This document shows positions 54,573 to 64,000 of a stretch of DNA of 64,000 bases, piece by piece. Source of the DNA: JANYLB01 sp963837715 (GTDB taxonomy: Bacteria > Actinomycetota > Acidimicrobiia > IMCC26256 > JANYLB01); NCBI GenBank assembly GCA_963837715.1, contig CAWIOF010000004.1, positions 620,001 to 684,000 on the forward strand, in the 5' to 3' direction. Below the pieces are notes generated by a model that saw nothing but the letters and a program-made list of their open reading frames with translations, had not been told where the DNA came from and ran no database searches. The number at the start of each line of letters is the position of its first letter. The first letter of the stretch is position 1. The translations under genes and the position numbers were made by a program.

Positions 54573-55928
54573 GCGCCAACCTCGCCGAGCAGTCGCTCTC
54601 CGGGCGTCGAATCGTCTTCGCCGACTTCCGCCCCGAGGGCCTCGACCTCGTTCCCGAGCACGACGCCTACGCCACCCGGGTCGCCAACGCATTGGCCGAC
54701 CGGGGCGCCGACGTCGTCGTGCTGTGCCGATCGGCCGCGCCGTGGCGCGGGCTCTACCGTGACCTGCCGGTCGTCTCGCTCCGGCGCGTCGGCGTCCGCC
54801 GGGCGATCATGCTCCTGCGCGCGCGCTTCGACGTCGTGATCGATGTCGAAGCGTCGAGCCCATGGATCTCCACCTTCGCGGCGCGTACCGGCGCCGCGCC
54901 GATCGTCCTCGTGCAACACGAGCCACTGGGGGCCCCGAAACGGCGGGGACTCCGGGGCGTCGCCCGACAGGTCGCGCTGCGCAAGGTCCATCGGCAGAGT
55001 TGTGTCGTCGTCACCGGCGGCAGCTTGCGACGCGCGGTCCGGAAGGAGATCGGCCTCCGGGGCCCGGTCCGCGTGATCCCGTCGGGCGCCTCGACGGCAG
55101 CGGCGGCGTCGCTCGCGCGAGCAGCGCGCCCGACGATCGTGTGCCTGGCGGCGCCGGCCGCCGGCTTCCAGGTCGACCGCCTGCTCCGCGCCATCCCCAC
55201 GGTGATCGGCGAGTTCCCCGACCTGCGGGTCGAGATCCTCGGCGACGGCGCCGAGCGTCCTGCACTGGAGCACCTGGCCTACGGGCTCGGAGTGGAGTCG
55301 GCCGTCCACTTCGCCGGGCGGGTCCCACCCGCCGCGCCAACAAGAGCTCCTCGCGTCGGCGTGGCTCGCAGTCGATCCCCTCGGCAGCGCACCCGCGATC
55401 GAGGCCGCGATGCGGGCCGGGGTTCCGGTGGTCGCAGCAGCGAGGCGCAGCACCGCCGACCTGGTGCACGAGGCAGGCACCGGATGGGTGTTCCACCACG
55501 AGCACGAGCTCGGCGACCGGCTCCTCACCGCGATGCGCACCGTCGCCGACCCCGCCGCCGCGGCCACGGTCTCAAAGCGCTTGCTGGCCGGGAGGGCGAG
55601 CTCGTGGGACGAGTGCGCGGCGGGCTTTGCGTCGGTGGTGAGCAGCGAGGTGCAACGGGCCCAGCTGCCGCAGCGCCGTCGATGGAGCGACGTGACCGCC
55701 GTGGCCACCTGGTCCAGTGCAAGCTCGTCGTCGACGATCGAACTGCTCGAACGACGACTCCGCGGCACCGATCGGTGGAGTGCCGACGGTGAACGCTTCA
55801 CCGTGCTGCTCTACGACTGCGACGAGGTCGACGCGATCAACGTGCTCGCAGATCTCCGCGTGCACCAAGCGGACCTGCACATCGCCGGACGCGACGATCT
55901 GGCCCTCATGGGAACCGCACGCATGTGA
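54569..55928 (+). CDS. GT4-like glycosyltransferase, apparent frameshift
   Basis: About 453 residues joined. GT-B type: the N-terminal acceptor domain has ALADRGADVVVLCRS and IVLVQHEPLGAPKR; the donor domain begins PTIVCLAAPA, then AERPALEHLAYGLGVESAVHFAGRV. After one extra C in CCACCCGCCG near 55330 the frame continues RQQELLASAWLAVDP, APAIEAAMRAGVPVVAA, the EX7E-like nucleotide-sugar site. Both flanks overlap neighbours by 4 bp (ATGA and GTGA), which supports an intact gene and a sequence error. Donor and acceptor unknown. Confidence 0.75.
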
Positions 55929-57533
55929 CGACCGTGCTCGAGCCGGTCATCACCGGTGATGAAGACGCAGGCGTCACCCTGCTCCCGAAGGTCGCGACGC
56001 GACCTCGCGCGCGGAACCGTGATCAGCGCGCGCGCCGTCGTCCCCGACCGAAGCCTCCAACTCCCATTCGATCCCGCACCCGGGTGCGAACCCGACGTCG
56101 GTCCCGTTCGTGGGTCCTGCCGCTGCTGCTGACCATCGGGGGCCTCGTGGCCCGGTCGGTGATCACGAGGGGCCTCTGGGTCGACGAGGCCATGAGCGTG
56201 GCCCAGGCGAAGATGTCGTTCCCGGGGATGATCCACCACCTCAGTACGCTCGACGTGCACCCGCCGCTCTCCCACGCGCTGCTGTGGGTGGCCATCCGAC
56301 TCTTCGGCAGCGGCGAGACCGCGGTGCGGCTGCCGTCGATCCTGTTGGGAACGCTGATGATCCCGGCGATGTACCTCGCCGGCCGCGACATCTACGACCG
56401 TCGCACGGGACTGGTCGCCGCCGCGGTGGGAGCGGTCGCGCCGGTTGCAGTGTGGTACTCGCAAGAAGCCCGGATGTACTCGGTGCTCATGTTGCTCAGC
56501 ATCCTCGCGGTCTGGGCCCAGTTCCTGGCGGTCCGCGGCGGCGCGAAGCGTCACTACCTGCTCCTGGGGCTGTTCCAGGCCGGCATCGCGTGGACGATGT
56601 ACCTCGGAGTGTTCTTCGTCATCGCCCAGCAGGTCGTGATGCTGTTCGCACTCCTCCAACGCCGCAAGGATCGGCGCGAGCTGCTGCGACTCCTCTCGGG
56701 CTGGGCGGTGTCGATCGCGTTGCTCGTCGTGCTCGTGGCTCCGCTCGTCCCCTACGTGTGGACGCAGGCCCACGGACCGAACTACACGCAGTTCGCGAAC
56801 ACGAACACCGCGGGAACCGGAGGCGAGGGTCTCGGGATCGGTCTCTACACCATCATCACCAATGGGGTGTGGGCGATCCTCGGGTACCACTCCACCCGTG
56901 CCATCACGTCGATCGTGGCGATGTGGCCGGTGGGGGTGCTGGCGGCCCTGCTCCTCCTCGGACGCGGTCGATCGTTCCGGACCATGGCGCTCGTCGCGCT
57001 CGTGCTCATCCCGGGCTTCCTGCTCTACCTCCAGGGGCTTCGCAGCGCCGAGACGTTCACGCTCCGGTACCTGTCCGCGGTGGTGCCGGTGCTGTTCCTG
57101 CTCGTGGCGCGTCTGATCACGCGCGTGGTGTGGTCCGACGTCGCGACCTGGTTGGTGACCGGCGCGCTGATCGTCTGTTTGTCGTTCGCGCTGGTCGACC
57201 AGCAGCTGAACGGCGAGAACCCCCGCCGGTACGACTTCCGTGAGGCACTCCAGGCGGTGACGCGCGAGGCGGGGCCCGACGACGTGATCGTGTACGCGCC
57301 CACCTACCTGCGCGACGTCATCACCTACTACGCACCCGACATCCCGAAGTTCGACGCGACCGGCGATCTCGAGATCGACACGCCGGGGTCGCGTGATCGT
57401 TCTCGGGAGCTTCTTCGAGGTCGACGGGATGTACGAACAGATCGGAACCGTGCTCGCTCATCTCCGCCAGAACGGCCGCTCGATCGTCTACAAGGCGCGG
57501 TACTCGAACGTCCGGGTCTGGGTCCTCCGATGA
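55925..57533 (+). CDS. GT39-like polytopic glycosyltransferase, apparent frameshift
   Basis: About 535 residues joined. Basic N-terminus, then 10-12 membrane helices. The GT-C active-site start is LWVDEAMSVAQAK with the following LDVHPPLSHALLW, as in protein-mannosyltransferase or ArnT-like enzymes using polyprenyl-phospho-sugars. After one extra G in CCGGGGTCGCG near 57388 it ends RVIVLGSFFEVDGMYEQ to VWVLR. The GTG start overlaps the previous stop and its TGA overlaps the next ATG. It could use the product of the upstream GT2. Confidence 0.78.
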
Positions 57534-59174
57534 CCGTCGACTCGCGCTTGGAGGCATCGCGATGGGCGGCGCGGGTGACGCCGGCCAGGCGACGCCAGCT
57601 CCGGTGGCTCATCCCGCTCAACGTGCTCCTCGCCGGCTGGTACTTCGGCTGGTTGCTGCAGCCCCAGCGCATCGGGAACCCGTACGTGTACACCCTGCTC
57701 GTCGTCGCGGAGCTCTTCAACCTCGTGCAGGCGCTCGGATACTGGTGGACGATGCACCCCCGCTCGATCCGCCTGCCGGTGGAGGTGCCACACCGCGACA
57801 TCCGGGTCGACGTGTTCATCCCGACCTACAACGAGCCGCTCGACATCGTCGAACCGACCATCCGCGCCGCGATGTCGCTGCGGTCGGCCGACGTCGAGGT
57901 GTGGGTGCTCGACGACGGACACCGGCCCGAGATGGAGTGGGCCGCCCGTCGACTCGGGGCCCGGTACGTCTCCCGGCCCACCAACGAAGGAGCCAAGGCC
58001 GGCAACATCAACTACGCCTTCGAACGGACGACGGCGCCGTTCATCGCGGTCTTCGACTGCGATCACGTTCCGTACCCGCGGTTCCTGGAGATGACCCTCG
58101 GCCACTTCAACACACCGACGGTCGCGTACGTCCAGACGCCGCAGTACTACTCGAACGCCGGCGCGAACTCCCTCGCGGGAGCGGCGTGGTCGCAGCAGGC
58201 GCTGTTCTTCGGACCGATCTGTCAGGGCAAGGACTCGAGCGACGCGATCTTCTGCTGCGGCACCAACTTCGTGATGCGCCGCGCCGCGCTCGAGGACGTC
58301 GGTGGGTTCCCCACCAAGAGCATCACCGAAGACTTCTTGCTCTCCATCGAGCTGGCCGAGCGGGGCTGGTCGGGTGTGTACGAACCCGAGGTGCTCGCCA
58401 ACGGCCTCGCCCCCGAGGATCTGTCGTCGTACGTGAACCAGCAGCGACGGTGGGCCACCGGATGCATCGCCAGCATTCCCCGGGTGCTCCGCTCCCGCAC
58501 GAGGCTCTCGCACAAGGTGAGCACCCTGCTCTCGGCCACGTACTTCCTCTCCGGCTGGGCGATCCTCGTGAACATGCTGTGGCCGGTGGTCTGGGTGCTG
58601 ACCGGGGCGTTGCCGCTGGCCGCGGTGTCGTCCGACCGGTTCCTGCTGCACTTCGCGCCGTACTTCGCCGCTTCCCTGGTGACGCTCGGAGTCGCTTCCG
58701 ACGGCCGCTACACCTGGAACGCCTACTCGCTCGCGTGCAGCAGCTTCGCGGTGCAGATCAGTTCGACCTTCGCGGCACTGCGGCGCAAGGAACGTGCGTT
58801 CGTGGTGACCCCCAAGCACGGAGACACCGGTCTGCACCTTCGCGCCGCCGCGCCCCCGCTGATCGCGGCGGTGATCCTCGCGGCCACCGCGGTCGCGGGC
58901 ATCGCGAAGGGCAGATCCCCCGCGAACATCAACAACGTCGACGTTCGCGTTGCTGCACGTGACCGTGATGGTGGCGGGCGCACGGTACGGGCTCCGCCTC
59001 GGGTCGAAACGGCGCGCCGCCCCTGCTTCGGTCCTTCGGCTCAACGACGCGATGGAGCAGGCCGGCCAGATCCTGGAGCGGTCCGACGCTGCGACGAACC
59101 CCGGAACGGTGGTTCCCGCCGTGTTCCTGGACCGGAGATCCGCGATTCCCGAGGAGCGTTCCCGTGCATCCTGA
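57530..59174 (+). CDS. Cellulose-synthase-like GT2, apparent frameshift
   Basis: About 547 residues joined. Processive beta-glycan synthase type (BcsA/CesA/CslA-like): two N-terminal helices, then the cytosolic domain with VFIPTYNE, VLDDGHRPE, FDCDHVP (DxD), ITEDF (TED) and QQRRW, followed by several membrane helices. After NINNV one extra base near 58945 moves the frame to FALLHVTVMVAGARYG for the last 75 residues. No PilZ domain, so c-di-GMP control is not implied. It overlaps both neighbours. The polymer made is not known. Confidence 0.8.
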
Positions 59175-59943
59175 GACGAACGAGCTCTACGAACTGCAGC
59201 AGACGTTGTACACGTCGAAGAACCCCACCCGGCGCTGGCTGCATCGGACGCGGCGCGACTACGTGGTCGCCGCGATCGAGCGGTGGAGCACCCGGGCGAG
59301 TGGACGCGCGCTGGAGATCGGACCGGGTTCCGGTGTCTACCTCCCCGAGCTCGCCCGCGTGGCCGACGAAGTCGTCGCGGCCGACATCGAGGACGCCTAC
59401 CTGAGCCAGCTCGTCCCGTTGGTCGACGCGCTCCCGAACCTCCGACTCGAGCGCGACGACATCACGAAGAGCTCGTTCGAATCGGAGTCGTTCGATCTCG
59501 TGCTCTGCTCCGAGGTGATCGAACACATCCCCGACTCGAAGACCGCGCTGGCGGAGATGTACCGGCTCCTGCGGCCCGGGGGCCTGCTCATCCTCACCAC
59601 GCCGCAGCGCTACAGCCCCCTGGAGGTCACCGCGAAGGTGGCGTTCCTTCCCGGCGTGATCGACGTGGTCCGCAAGATCTACGCCGAGCCCATCCTCGAG
59701 ACCGGCCACGTGAATCTGCTGACGGAGCGCGAGGTGCGGAGCCAGCTCGACGCCGCCGGATTCCACGTGCGCGCGAGCCACAAGAGCGGCGTGTACATCC
59801 CGGTGGTCGCCGAGGCCTTCGGTGAGAAAGCGCTGCGGTTCGAACAGAAGCTCGAGACGCGGATGCGCGGCACGCGCGCCGACGGGCTGCTCTGGGTGCA
59901 GTACCACCTCGCGGAGAAGCCCGAAGCCCGAGTTCCGGGCTGA
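59164..59943 (+). CDS. SAM-dependent methyltransferase in glycan operon
   Basis: 259 residues, class I fold: ALEIGPGSGVYLPEL, VAADIEDAYL, SFDLVLCSEVIEHIPDSKTA and LLRPGGLLILTTP. Methyltransferase_11-type. It overlaps the CesA-like gene by 11 bp, so it belongs to the operon and may methylate the glycan or a lipid carrier. GTG start. Confidence 0.88.
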   Translation: MHPETNELYELQQTLYTSKNPTRRWLHRTRRDYVVAAIERWSTRASGRALEIGPGSGVYLPELARVADEVVAADIEDAYLSQLVPLVDALPNLRLERDDITKSSFESESFDLVLCSEVIEHIPDSKTALAEMYRLLRPGGLLILTTPQRYSPLEVTAKVAFLPGVIDVVRKIYAEPILETGHVNLLTEREVRSQLDAAGFHVRASHKSGVYIPVVAEAFGEKALRFEQKLETRMRGTRADGLLWVQYHLAEKPEARVPG

Positions 59944-59944
59944 G

Positions 59945-61087
59945 GTGGACCGACGAGCCCACCCGGTTGCGGGGCCCCGCCGCCGCGATGGCAGCACGCT
60001 TCGGAACGCGGTCGTCTGGGGCGCGGTGGCCGCGCTCTTCGTCGTCGGGGTGGCGTCGGCGACGCTGTTCGGATCCGACGGGACGTCGGCCGACGTCCGT
60101 GCCGGTCCGCTGCAGGCGTGGGCCGCCGCGAACGGGATTGCGATCGGTGCCGCGGTTGACTCGGAGGCGCTCGAGAACGATCCCGAGTACGCCGCGAGCT
60201 ACGCGCGCGAGCTGTCGATGGTCACGCCCGAGAACGTGATGAAGTGGCGGACGATCCACCCGGAGCCGGATCGCTTCGATTTCACCGCAGCCGAACGTCT
60301 CGTCGCCTACGCCGAGCGGCACGACATGCAGGTCCACGGCCACACGCTCGTCTGGCATGTCGACAACTCATCGTGGCTGACCGAAGGCTCGTTCACCCGA
60401 GACGAGCTGATCGAGATCCTGCGCGACCACGTCACGACGGTGGTGCGGCACTTTCGGGGGCGGGTCGCGGAGTGGGATGTGGTGAACGAGGCGATCGGCG
60501 ACGACGGTGAGCTCCGCGACACCATCTGGCTCCGGGTCATCGGCCCGACGTACATCGATCTCGCGTTCCGCTGGGCGCACGAAGCCGACCCGGACGCCAA
60601 GCTCTTCTACAACGACTACGGCGCGGAAGGCGCCGGCGTGAAGTCGGACGGTGTGTACCGCCTCGTCCGTTCGATGGTGCGGCGGGGTGTGCCGATCGAC
60701 GCGGTCGGCCTGCAGATGCACACGGCGATCGGCGAGGCGCCGCCGCGTGCGGACGTCATCGCCAACCTGCGCCGGATCACTGCGGTCGGCCTCGACGCTG
60801 CCATCACCGAGATGGACGTTGCCGTGCCGATGCCGTCGACCTCCGAAGGCCTCGAGCAACAAGCCGAGACCTACCGGGAGATGGTCGGCGCGTGCCTGGG
60901 TGTCCCGCGGTGCACCGGGTTCGCGACGTGGGGCTTCACCGACCGCTACTCGTGGGTCCCGACCGGCAAGCCAGGGATGGGCGATGCACTGCCGCTCGAC
61001 GCGGAGTTCCAGGCCAAGCCCGCGTATGCCGCGATCCAACAGGCGTTCGACGATTCCCCCCGCCGTCGCGACCCCGGGAACGGCTGA
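59945..61087 (+). CDS. GH10 endo-beta-1,4-xylanase-like hydrolase
   Basis: About 380 residues. N-terminal basic stretch and one hydrophobic helix (AVVWGAVAALFVVGVASA), a signal anchor, so the enzyme faces outward. The GH10 catalytic domain keeps both glutamates: acid/base in WDVVNEAIGDDG and nucleophile in DAAITEMDVAV. TLVWH and the substrate residues VTPENVMKW are also present. The GTG follows the methyltransferase stop by one base. Its place after a CesA-like synthase recalls the synthase-hydrolase pairing seen in exopolysaccharide operons (bcsZ-like role), but that is inference. Confidence 0.88.
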   Translation: MDRRAHPVAGPRRRDGSTLRNAVVWGAVAALFVVGVASATLFGSDGTSADVRAGPLQAWAAANGIAIGAAVDSEALENDPEYAASYARELSMVTPENVMKWRTIHPEPDRFDFTAAERLVAYAERHDMQVHGHTLVWHVDNSSWLTEGSFTRDELIEILRDHVTTVVRHFRGRVAEWDVVNEAIGDDGELRDTIWLRVIGPTYIDLAFRWAHEADPDAKLFYNDYGAEGAGVKSDGVYRLVRSMVRRGVPIDAVGLQMHTAIGEAPPRADVIANLRRITAVGLDAAITEMDVAVPMPSTSEGLEQQAETYREMVGACLGVPRCTGFATWGFTDRYSWVPTGKPGMGDALPLDAEFQAKPAYAAIQQAFDDSPRRRDPGNG

Positions 61088-61113
61088 CCGATCCGACATC
61101 TTGCGCCATCGCC

Positions 61114-62511
61114 CTATCCGGGCTGCGCGGCGAGCCGCTGGAGGTTGGCGATCGCAGGCTCTCCGTTCGCGGCGAAGCGGGCCATGGCCGACTGCATCTG
61201 GGCGTCGCCGAGGTGATCGGTGATCGCGCGTGCCGCGTTGAGGCGGGACCGCTGCATCCAGGCTGAGACCTCCGGGCTCGCCATCCAGCTGTTCTCGGCT
61301 CGCTGGGAGCAAGCGGTCGCGGTGATCCAGTCGACCGCGGCCGTCGGATAGGGGTTCGGAGCGCACAGGCCGTTCTTCATCGCGTCGTCGTCGCCGAGCG
61401 TCTCGACGAACGCGATGAGCGCCGCGTTGAACGTCGGTTGGCACGTGCGGATCTGCTGCAGGGTGATCCGATCGGGTTCGAAGACCGGCCGCCCGGGGCC
61501 GAGCCGCAGGCCGGAGGCCGAGCAGTCGACGACCACCTGCTCGGGATCGTTCGGGATCGAGCCCTTCTCCATCACGATCTCGTCTCGGCCGACGCGCACG
61601 ACACGACCTTGGCGAACGACGTGCTCGATGCTGCGCAGACTCTCGACCTCGCTCTGGCTCACGGTCGCGCACCGGTACATCGTCGGTTCGACTGTCGGAT
61701 CGAGTCGGATGAGCTGCTCGCTCGCCTCGAGTCGGCGGAAGAGATCCTCGACGTCGGTGGCCGCGGCGGCGGATTCGAGGTTGCGCGCCACCCCCTCGAG
61801 CAGCATGGGCACGCGGTCGAGCGGCTGGGCGTACTCGCGGTTGAGGAGCCATGCGTCGCGTGGCCGGATCCATCGAATCGCGTCGGGGGCCACACCGGCG
61901 TCGAGCAACCAGCAGCACGCGTCCATCGCGGTCTTGCCCGCGCCGATCACCGTGTAGCCCGATGCGGGCTCGGTGAGGTCGACCAGTCCGTTGACCGGGA
62001 TCAGCCGCGCGTCGGGATCGATGGCGAAGGGAGGGACGTGAGTCGAAGGAATCCCCGTCTCCTGGTACGTGGCGTCGACGAGCCTGCGGCGCACGCGCAC
62101 GGTGGTGGTCTCGCCGGTGAGCCGGGAGACGAACTGGTGTCGGTCGGCATCTCCGGCGGCGGAGTCGCACATGCCGAAGAAGCGCACCCGACCGGTTGGC
62201 AGCAGCTGCTCCTCGAGCACACGGAAGAAGTAGTCACAGATCTCCGCCGCGGTCGCCCGGTGGTAGAAGCCCGCGTTCGGTCCGACCTCGTCGATCGCGT
62301 CGGTGCCCAGCACGCGTGAGTTCACGCCGTAGAACGAGGAGGGCTGGTGGAGCCGCACGAACGGGTACGCGTCGTTCCAGTGACCGCCCGGACGGTGCCG
62401 GCGGTCGACCATCACCACGTCGGCGTCGGACTCGGTGATCAGCGAATCAGTGAACGCCATCCCTGCCGCACCCGCACCGATGACCAGGTAGTCCGTCTCG
62501 ATCTCCGCCAT
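61114..62511 (-). CDS. FAD-dependent monooxygenase-like flavoprotein
   Basis: 465 residues. FAD site YLVIGAGAAGMAFTDSLI with the acidic end of strand two in MVDRRHRPGG; a second dinucleotide site YTVIGAGKTAMDACCWLL. The layout is that of flavin-containing or Baeyer-Villiger-like NAD(P)H monooxygenases, although the full FxGxxxHxxxW fingerprint is not evident. Substrate unknown. ATG start. Convergent with the GH10 gene, 26 bp apart. Confidence 0.82.
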   Translation of the reverse strand: MAEIETDYLVIGAGAAGMAFTDSLITESDADVVMVDRRHRPGGHWNDAYPFVRLHQPSSFYGVNSRVLGTDAIDEVGPNAGFYHRATAAEICDYFFRVLEEQLLPTGRVRFFGMCDSAAGDADRHQFVSRLTGETTTVRVRRRLVDATYQETGIPSTHVPPFAIDPDARLIPVNGLVDLTEPASGYTVIGAGKTAMDACCWLLDAGVAPDAIRWIRPRDAWLLNREYAQPLDRVPMLLEGVARNLESAAAATDVEDLFRRLEASEQLIRLDPTVEPTMYRCATVSQSEVESLRSIEHVVRQGRVVRVGRDEIVMEKGSIPNDPEQVVVDCSASGLRLGPGRPVFEPDRITLQQIRTCQPTFNAALIAFVETLGDDDAMKNGLCAPNPYPTAAVDWITATACSQRAENSWMASPEVSAWMQRSRLNAARAITDHLGDAQMQSAMARFAANGEPAIANLQRLAAQPG

Positions 62512-62575
62512 GGACGCGGAGCCTAGGGTGGCGACCCCGCGCGCACCCGTCCGGACGCAACGACGGGACGAAGCC

Positions 62576-63988
62576 TCACCACGGCTGCACCGTCGATCGC
62601 CCGGCTCGGCGGTACCTGCTCCAACCGATGAATCCTGATCCGAAGATGATCATCAGCATCGCCCGGTGCTCAGGTCGAGATGTCGACACGCCCGTCGTGA
62701 CGATCGACGCGCGGACCGGCGGTTCGTCGGCGCTCGCGGCCGACGGAGGAGTCGGAGACTCGCCGGGACTCGTTCCGGCTGGTGCGGTGATGGTGACCGA
62801 GACGGGTGATGACGTCGAGGGCGCCGAGCCGGTGACGCCGGAGAACTCGGCGGTGAACGTGTGCGGACCGGGTCCGAGGTCGTCCAGGTCGAGCGCGGCG
62901 GTTCCCGCGCTCAGCGGCACGGTGCCCAGCACCGTGGCCCCTTCCGAGAACGTCGCGCTCCCGCCGGACGGCGGAGGTACCACGGTCGCCGTGAGGGTGA
63001 CCGTCGCGCCCACCGCTGCGGTGGTCGGGCTCGCGGTGAGGTCGGTCGTCGTGGCGGCCGGCTCCTGGTAGGTGATCACCACCGAGCCGTCACCGGCGTT
63101 GGTCGACTGACTGACCGCGGTCGCGGTCGAGATCAGGTAACCCGACCCGCCGCCTCCACTTCCGTAGTAGCCACACGCGAACGTGTTCGACAGCCCACCT
63201 GAACCACCGCCGTAGTACCCGCCGCCCCCGCCACCGCCGAGGCTGCCCGCGAGACCGCTCCCGCCGACTCCGAACGAGCTGGCCGAGGTCGCCGGTCCGT
63301 CACCCGGGTTGCCGTCGGCGCCGCTCCCGTTCCCGCCACCCGCTCCACCGGCGGAGCTCGTGCCACCTCCGCCCGACGCGATCTGACCCGAGCAGAACTC
63401 GCTCCCGGCGGTGCCGTCGCCTCCCGAGCCCCCGTTGCCGCCCGCGGTCGCGTTCCCACTCGTTCCGCCGCCGCCCCCGGCCGCGACGAGCACCTCGGTC
63501 GGGCCGGTGGTGTCGAACACGAACGACCCGCCGCCGCCCGAGCCCTGGCTCTGAGTGAAGGAGCCGGTCCGGTAGCTCCCGGTTCCGCCGCCGCCGAAGG
63601 CCGGCACCGGCGCGGCCCCACCGGAGATGCCGGTGGCGCCCTGGGCGCCGACGGCGATGGAGAGGACGTGCCCTGCGGTCACGGCGACGGTGGCGGTCAC
63701 CCGTCCGCCGAGGCCGGCGGTCGTGGAGTTGATGCTCCCGCCGCCGGCTCCACCGGCGACGACAACCGTGACCTCGCCCACGTTCGCCGGGACCGTCCAC
63801 GTCTCGGGCGCGCCGGTCATCGTGAACGTCACCGTGCAGGTTCCCGCGACACACGAGGTCGTCGACGCACCGGCCGGAGCGGGAACGCTGAATGCGACCG
63901 TCCCGGCGAGGATCGCCGCGGCCGCCATCCCGGCGAGGAGGTGTCGGATGTCGGGTCGCACTCCACACCCTCTCGGCCTTGGTCGCAC
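62576..63988 (-). CDS. Secreted glycine-rich protein with Ig-like domain
   Basis: About 470 residues, GTG 63988 (GTG 63961 possible; an upstream start outside the window cannot be excluded). Signal AGMAAAAILAGTVAFSVPAPA. Then a beta-rich domain, then about 200 residues very rich in Gly/Ser (GGGG runs, NGGSGGDG), then an Ig-like module (TTAAVGATVTLTATVVPP) and a Pro/Ser linker. It ends with a short hydrophobic run and basic tail (MLMIIFGSGFIGWSRYRR), similar in form to a surface-sorting tail but with no LPxTG. Probably a surface or matrix protein. Confidence 0.72.
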   Translation of the reverse strand: MRPRPRGCGVRPDIRHLLAGMAAAAILAGTVAFSVPAPAGASTTSCVAGTCTVTFTMTGAPETWTVPANVGEVTVVVAGGAGGGSINSTTAGLGGRVTATVAVTAGHVLSIAVGAQGATGISGGAAPVPAFGGGGTGSYRTGSFTQSQGSGGGGSFVFDTTGPTEVLVAAGGGGGTSGNATAGGNGGSGGDGTAGSEFCSGQIASGGGGTSSAGGAGGGNGSGADGNPGDGPATSASSFGVGGSGLAGSLGGGGGGGYYGGGSGGLSNTFACGYYGSGGGGSGYLISTATAVSQSTNAGDGSVVITYQEPAATTTDLTASPTTAAVGATVTLTATVVPPPSGGSATFSEGATVLGTVPLSAGTAALDLDDLGPGPHTFTAEFSGVTGSAPSTSSPVSVTITAPAGTSPGESPTPPSAASADEPPVRASIVTTGVSTSRPEHRAMLMIIFGSGFIGWSRYRRAGRSTVQPW

Positions 63989-64000
63989 GACACTCCCACG

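Noticed and set aside
55925..59404. One continuous 1159-codon frame that looks like a giant fused glycosyltransferase
   Set aside because: It only arises because a frameshift at 57388 removes the first gene's stop. The conserved end of the GT39-like protein is in another frame and the CesA-like gene has its own ATG at 57530 overlapping that stop.

Overview
The window is very GC-rich, densely coded on both strands, and uses many GTG starts. A WhiB-family regulator, a gephyrin-like MoeA with its GlpR-type membrane partner, a WS/DGAT acyltransferase, a PAC2 protein and the SAF/CpaB-like protein all point to Actinomycetota. The general style (UPF0104 and PAP2-type membrane genes, many class III cyclase domains) would fit Acidimicrobiia, but that placement is inference. 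It looks chromosomal. There is one tRNA (Ala, CGC) and no rRNA, CRISPR array, phage structural gene or transposase.

Layout: 1-9.3 kb carries a truncated GAF-GGDEF-EAL protein, a NUDIX hydrolase, a WS/DGAT-amidase pair, a metallo-beta-lactamase hydrolase and an M20 peptidase. 9.4-16.9 kb holds PAC2, a small-molecule kinase-like protein, WhiB, LysR, two membrane genes, a hydrolase and a thioesterase. 17-21.7 kb holds the tldD-tldE pair, a HAD hydrolase, a SAF protein and an FmdB-type zinc ribbon behind a perfect CIRCE element. 21.8-29.6 kb runs plsY, galU, moeA/glp, moaA, moaC, a glpR-like gene, a translin-like gene, a PI-PLC lipoprotein and tRNA-Ala. 29.6-36.3 kb is two tail-to-tail paralogues, each a cyclase domain plus ATPase of about 1100 residues. 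36.4-45 kb is a looser accessory stretch with regulators (MarR, MerR), radical SAM, a propeller lipoprotein, small enzymes and a third cyclase. 45-50.2 kb has a TetR/SRPBCC pair, an MBL protein, a degenerate receiver-thioredoxin-reductase fusion and a GH29 fucosidase. 50.2-53.5 kb encodes a nucleotide-transporter-like MFS-HEAT protein and a cyclic-nucleotide-binding protein. 53.8-61.1 kb is a tightly overlapped glycan operon (GT2, GT4-like, GT39-like, CesA-like GT2, methyltransferase, GH10). The window ends with a flavoprotein and a secreted glycine-rich protein.

Two dispersed repeat families occupy separate zones. Family 1 (about 86 bp, often starting exactly at a stop codon) lies only in 1.5-25.3 kb. 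Family 2 (72 bp, perfect 10-bp inverted ends) lies only in 36.4-44.9 kb.

Seven genes carry one apparent single-base frameshift each, six of them an extra base and several in G or C runs. Protein families resume perfectly on the other side, so these are entered as CDS and flagged. They may be sequence errors.

Themes: nucleotide second messengers (c-di-GMP, three cyclase domains, a CNB protein), envelope glycan and lipid synthesis, and molybdenum cofactor synthesis joined to a division-linked gephyrin locus.
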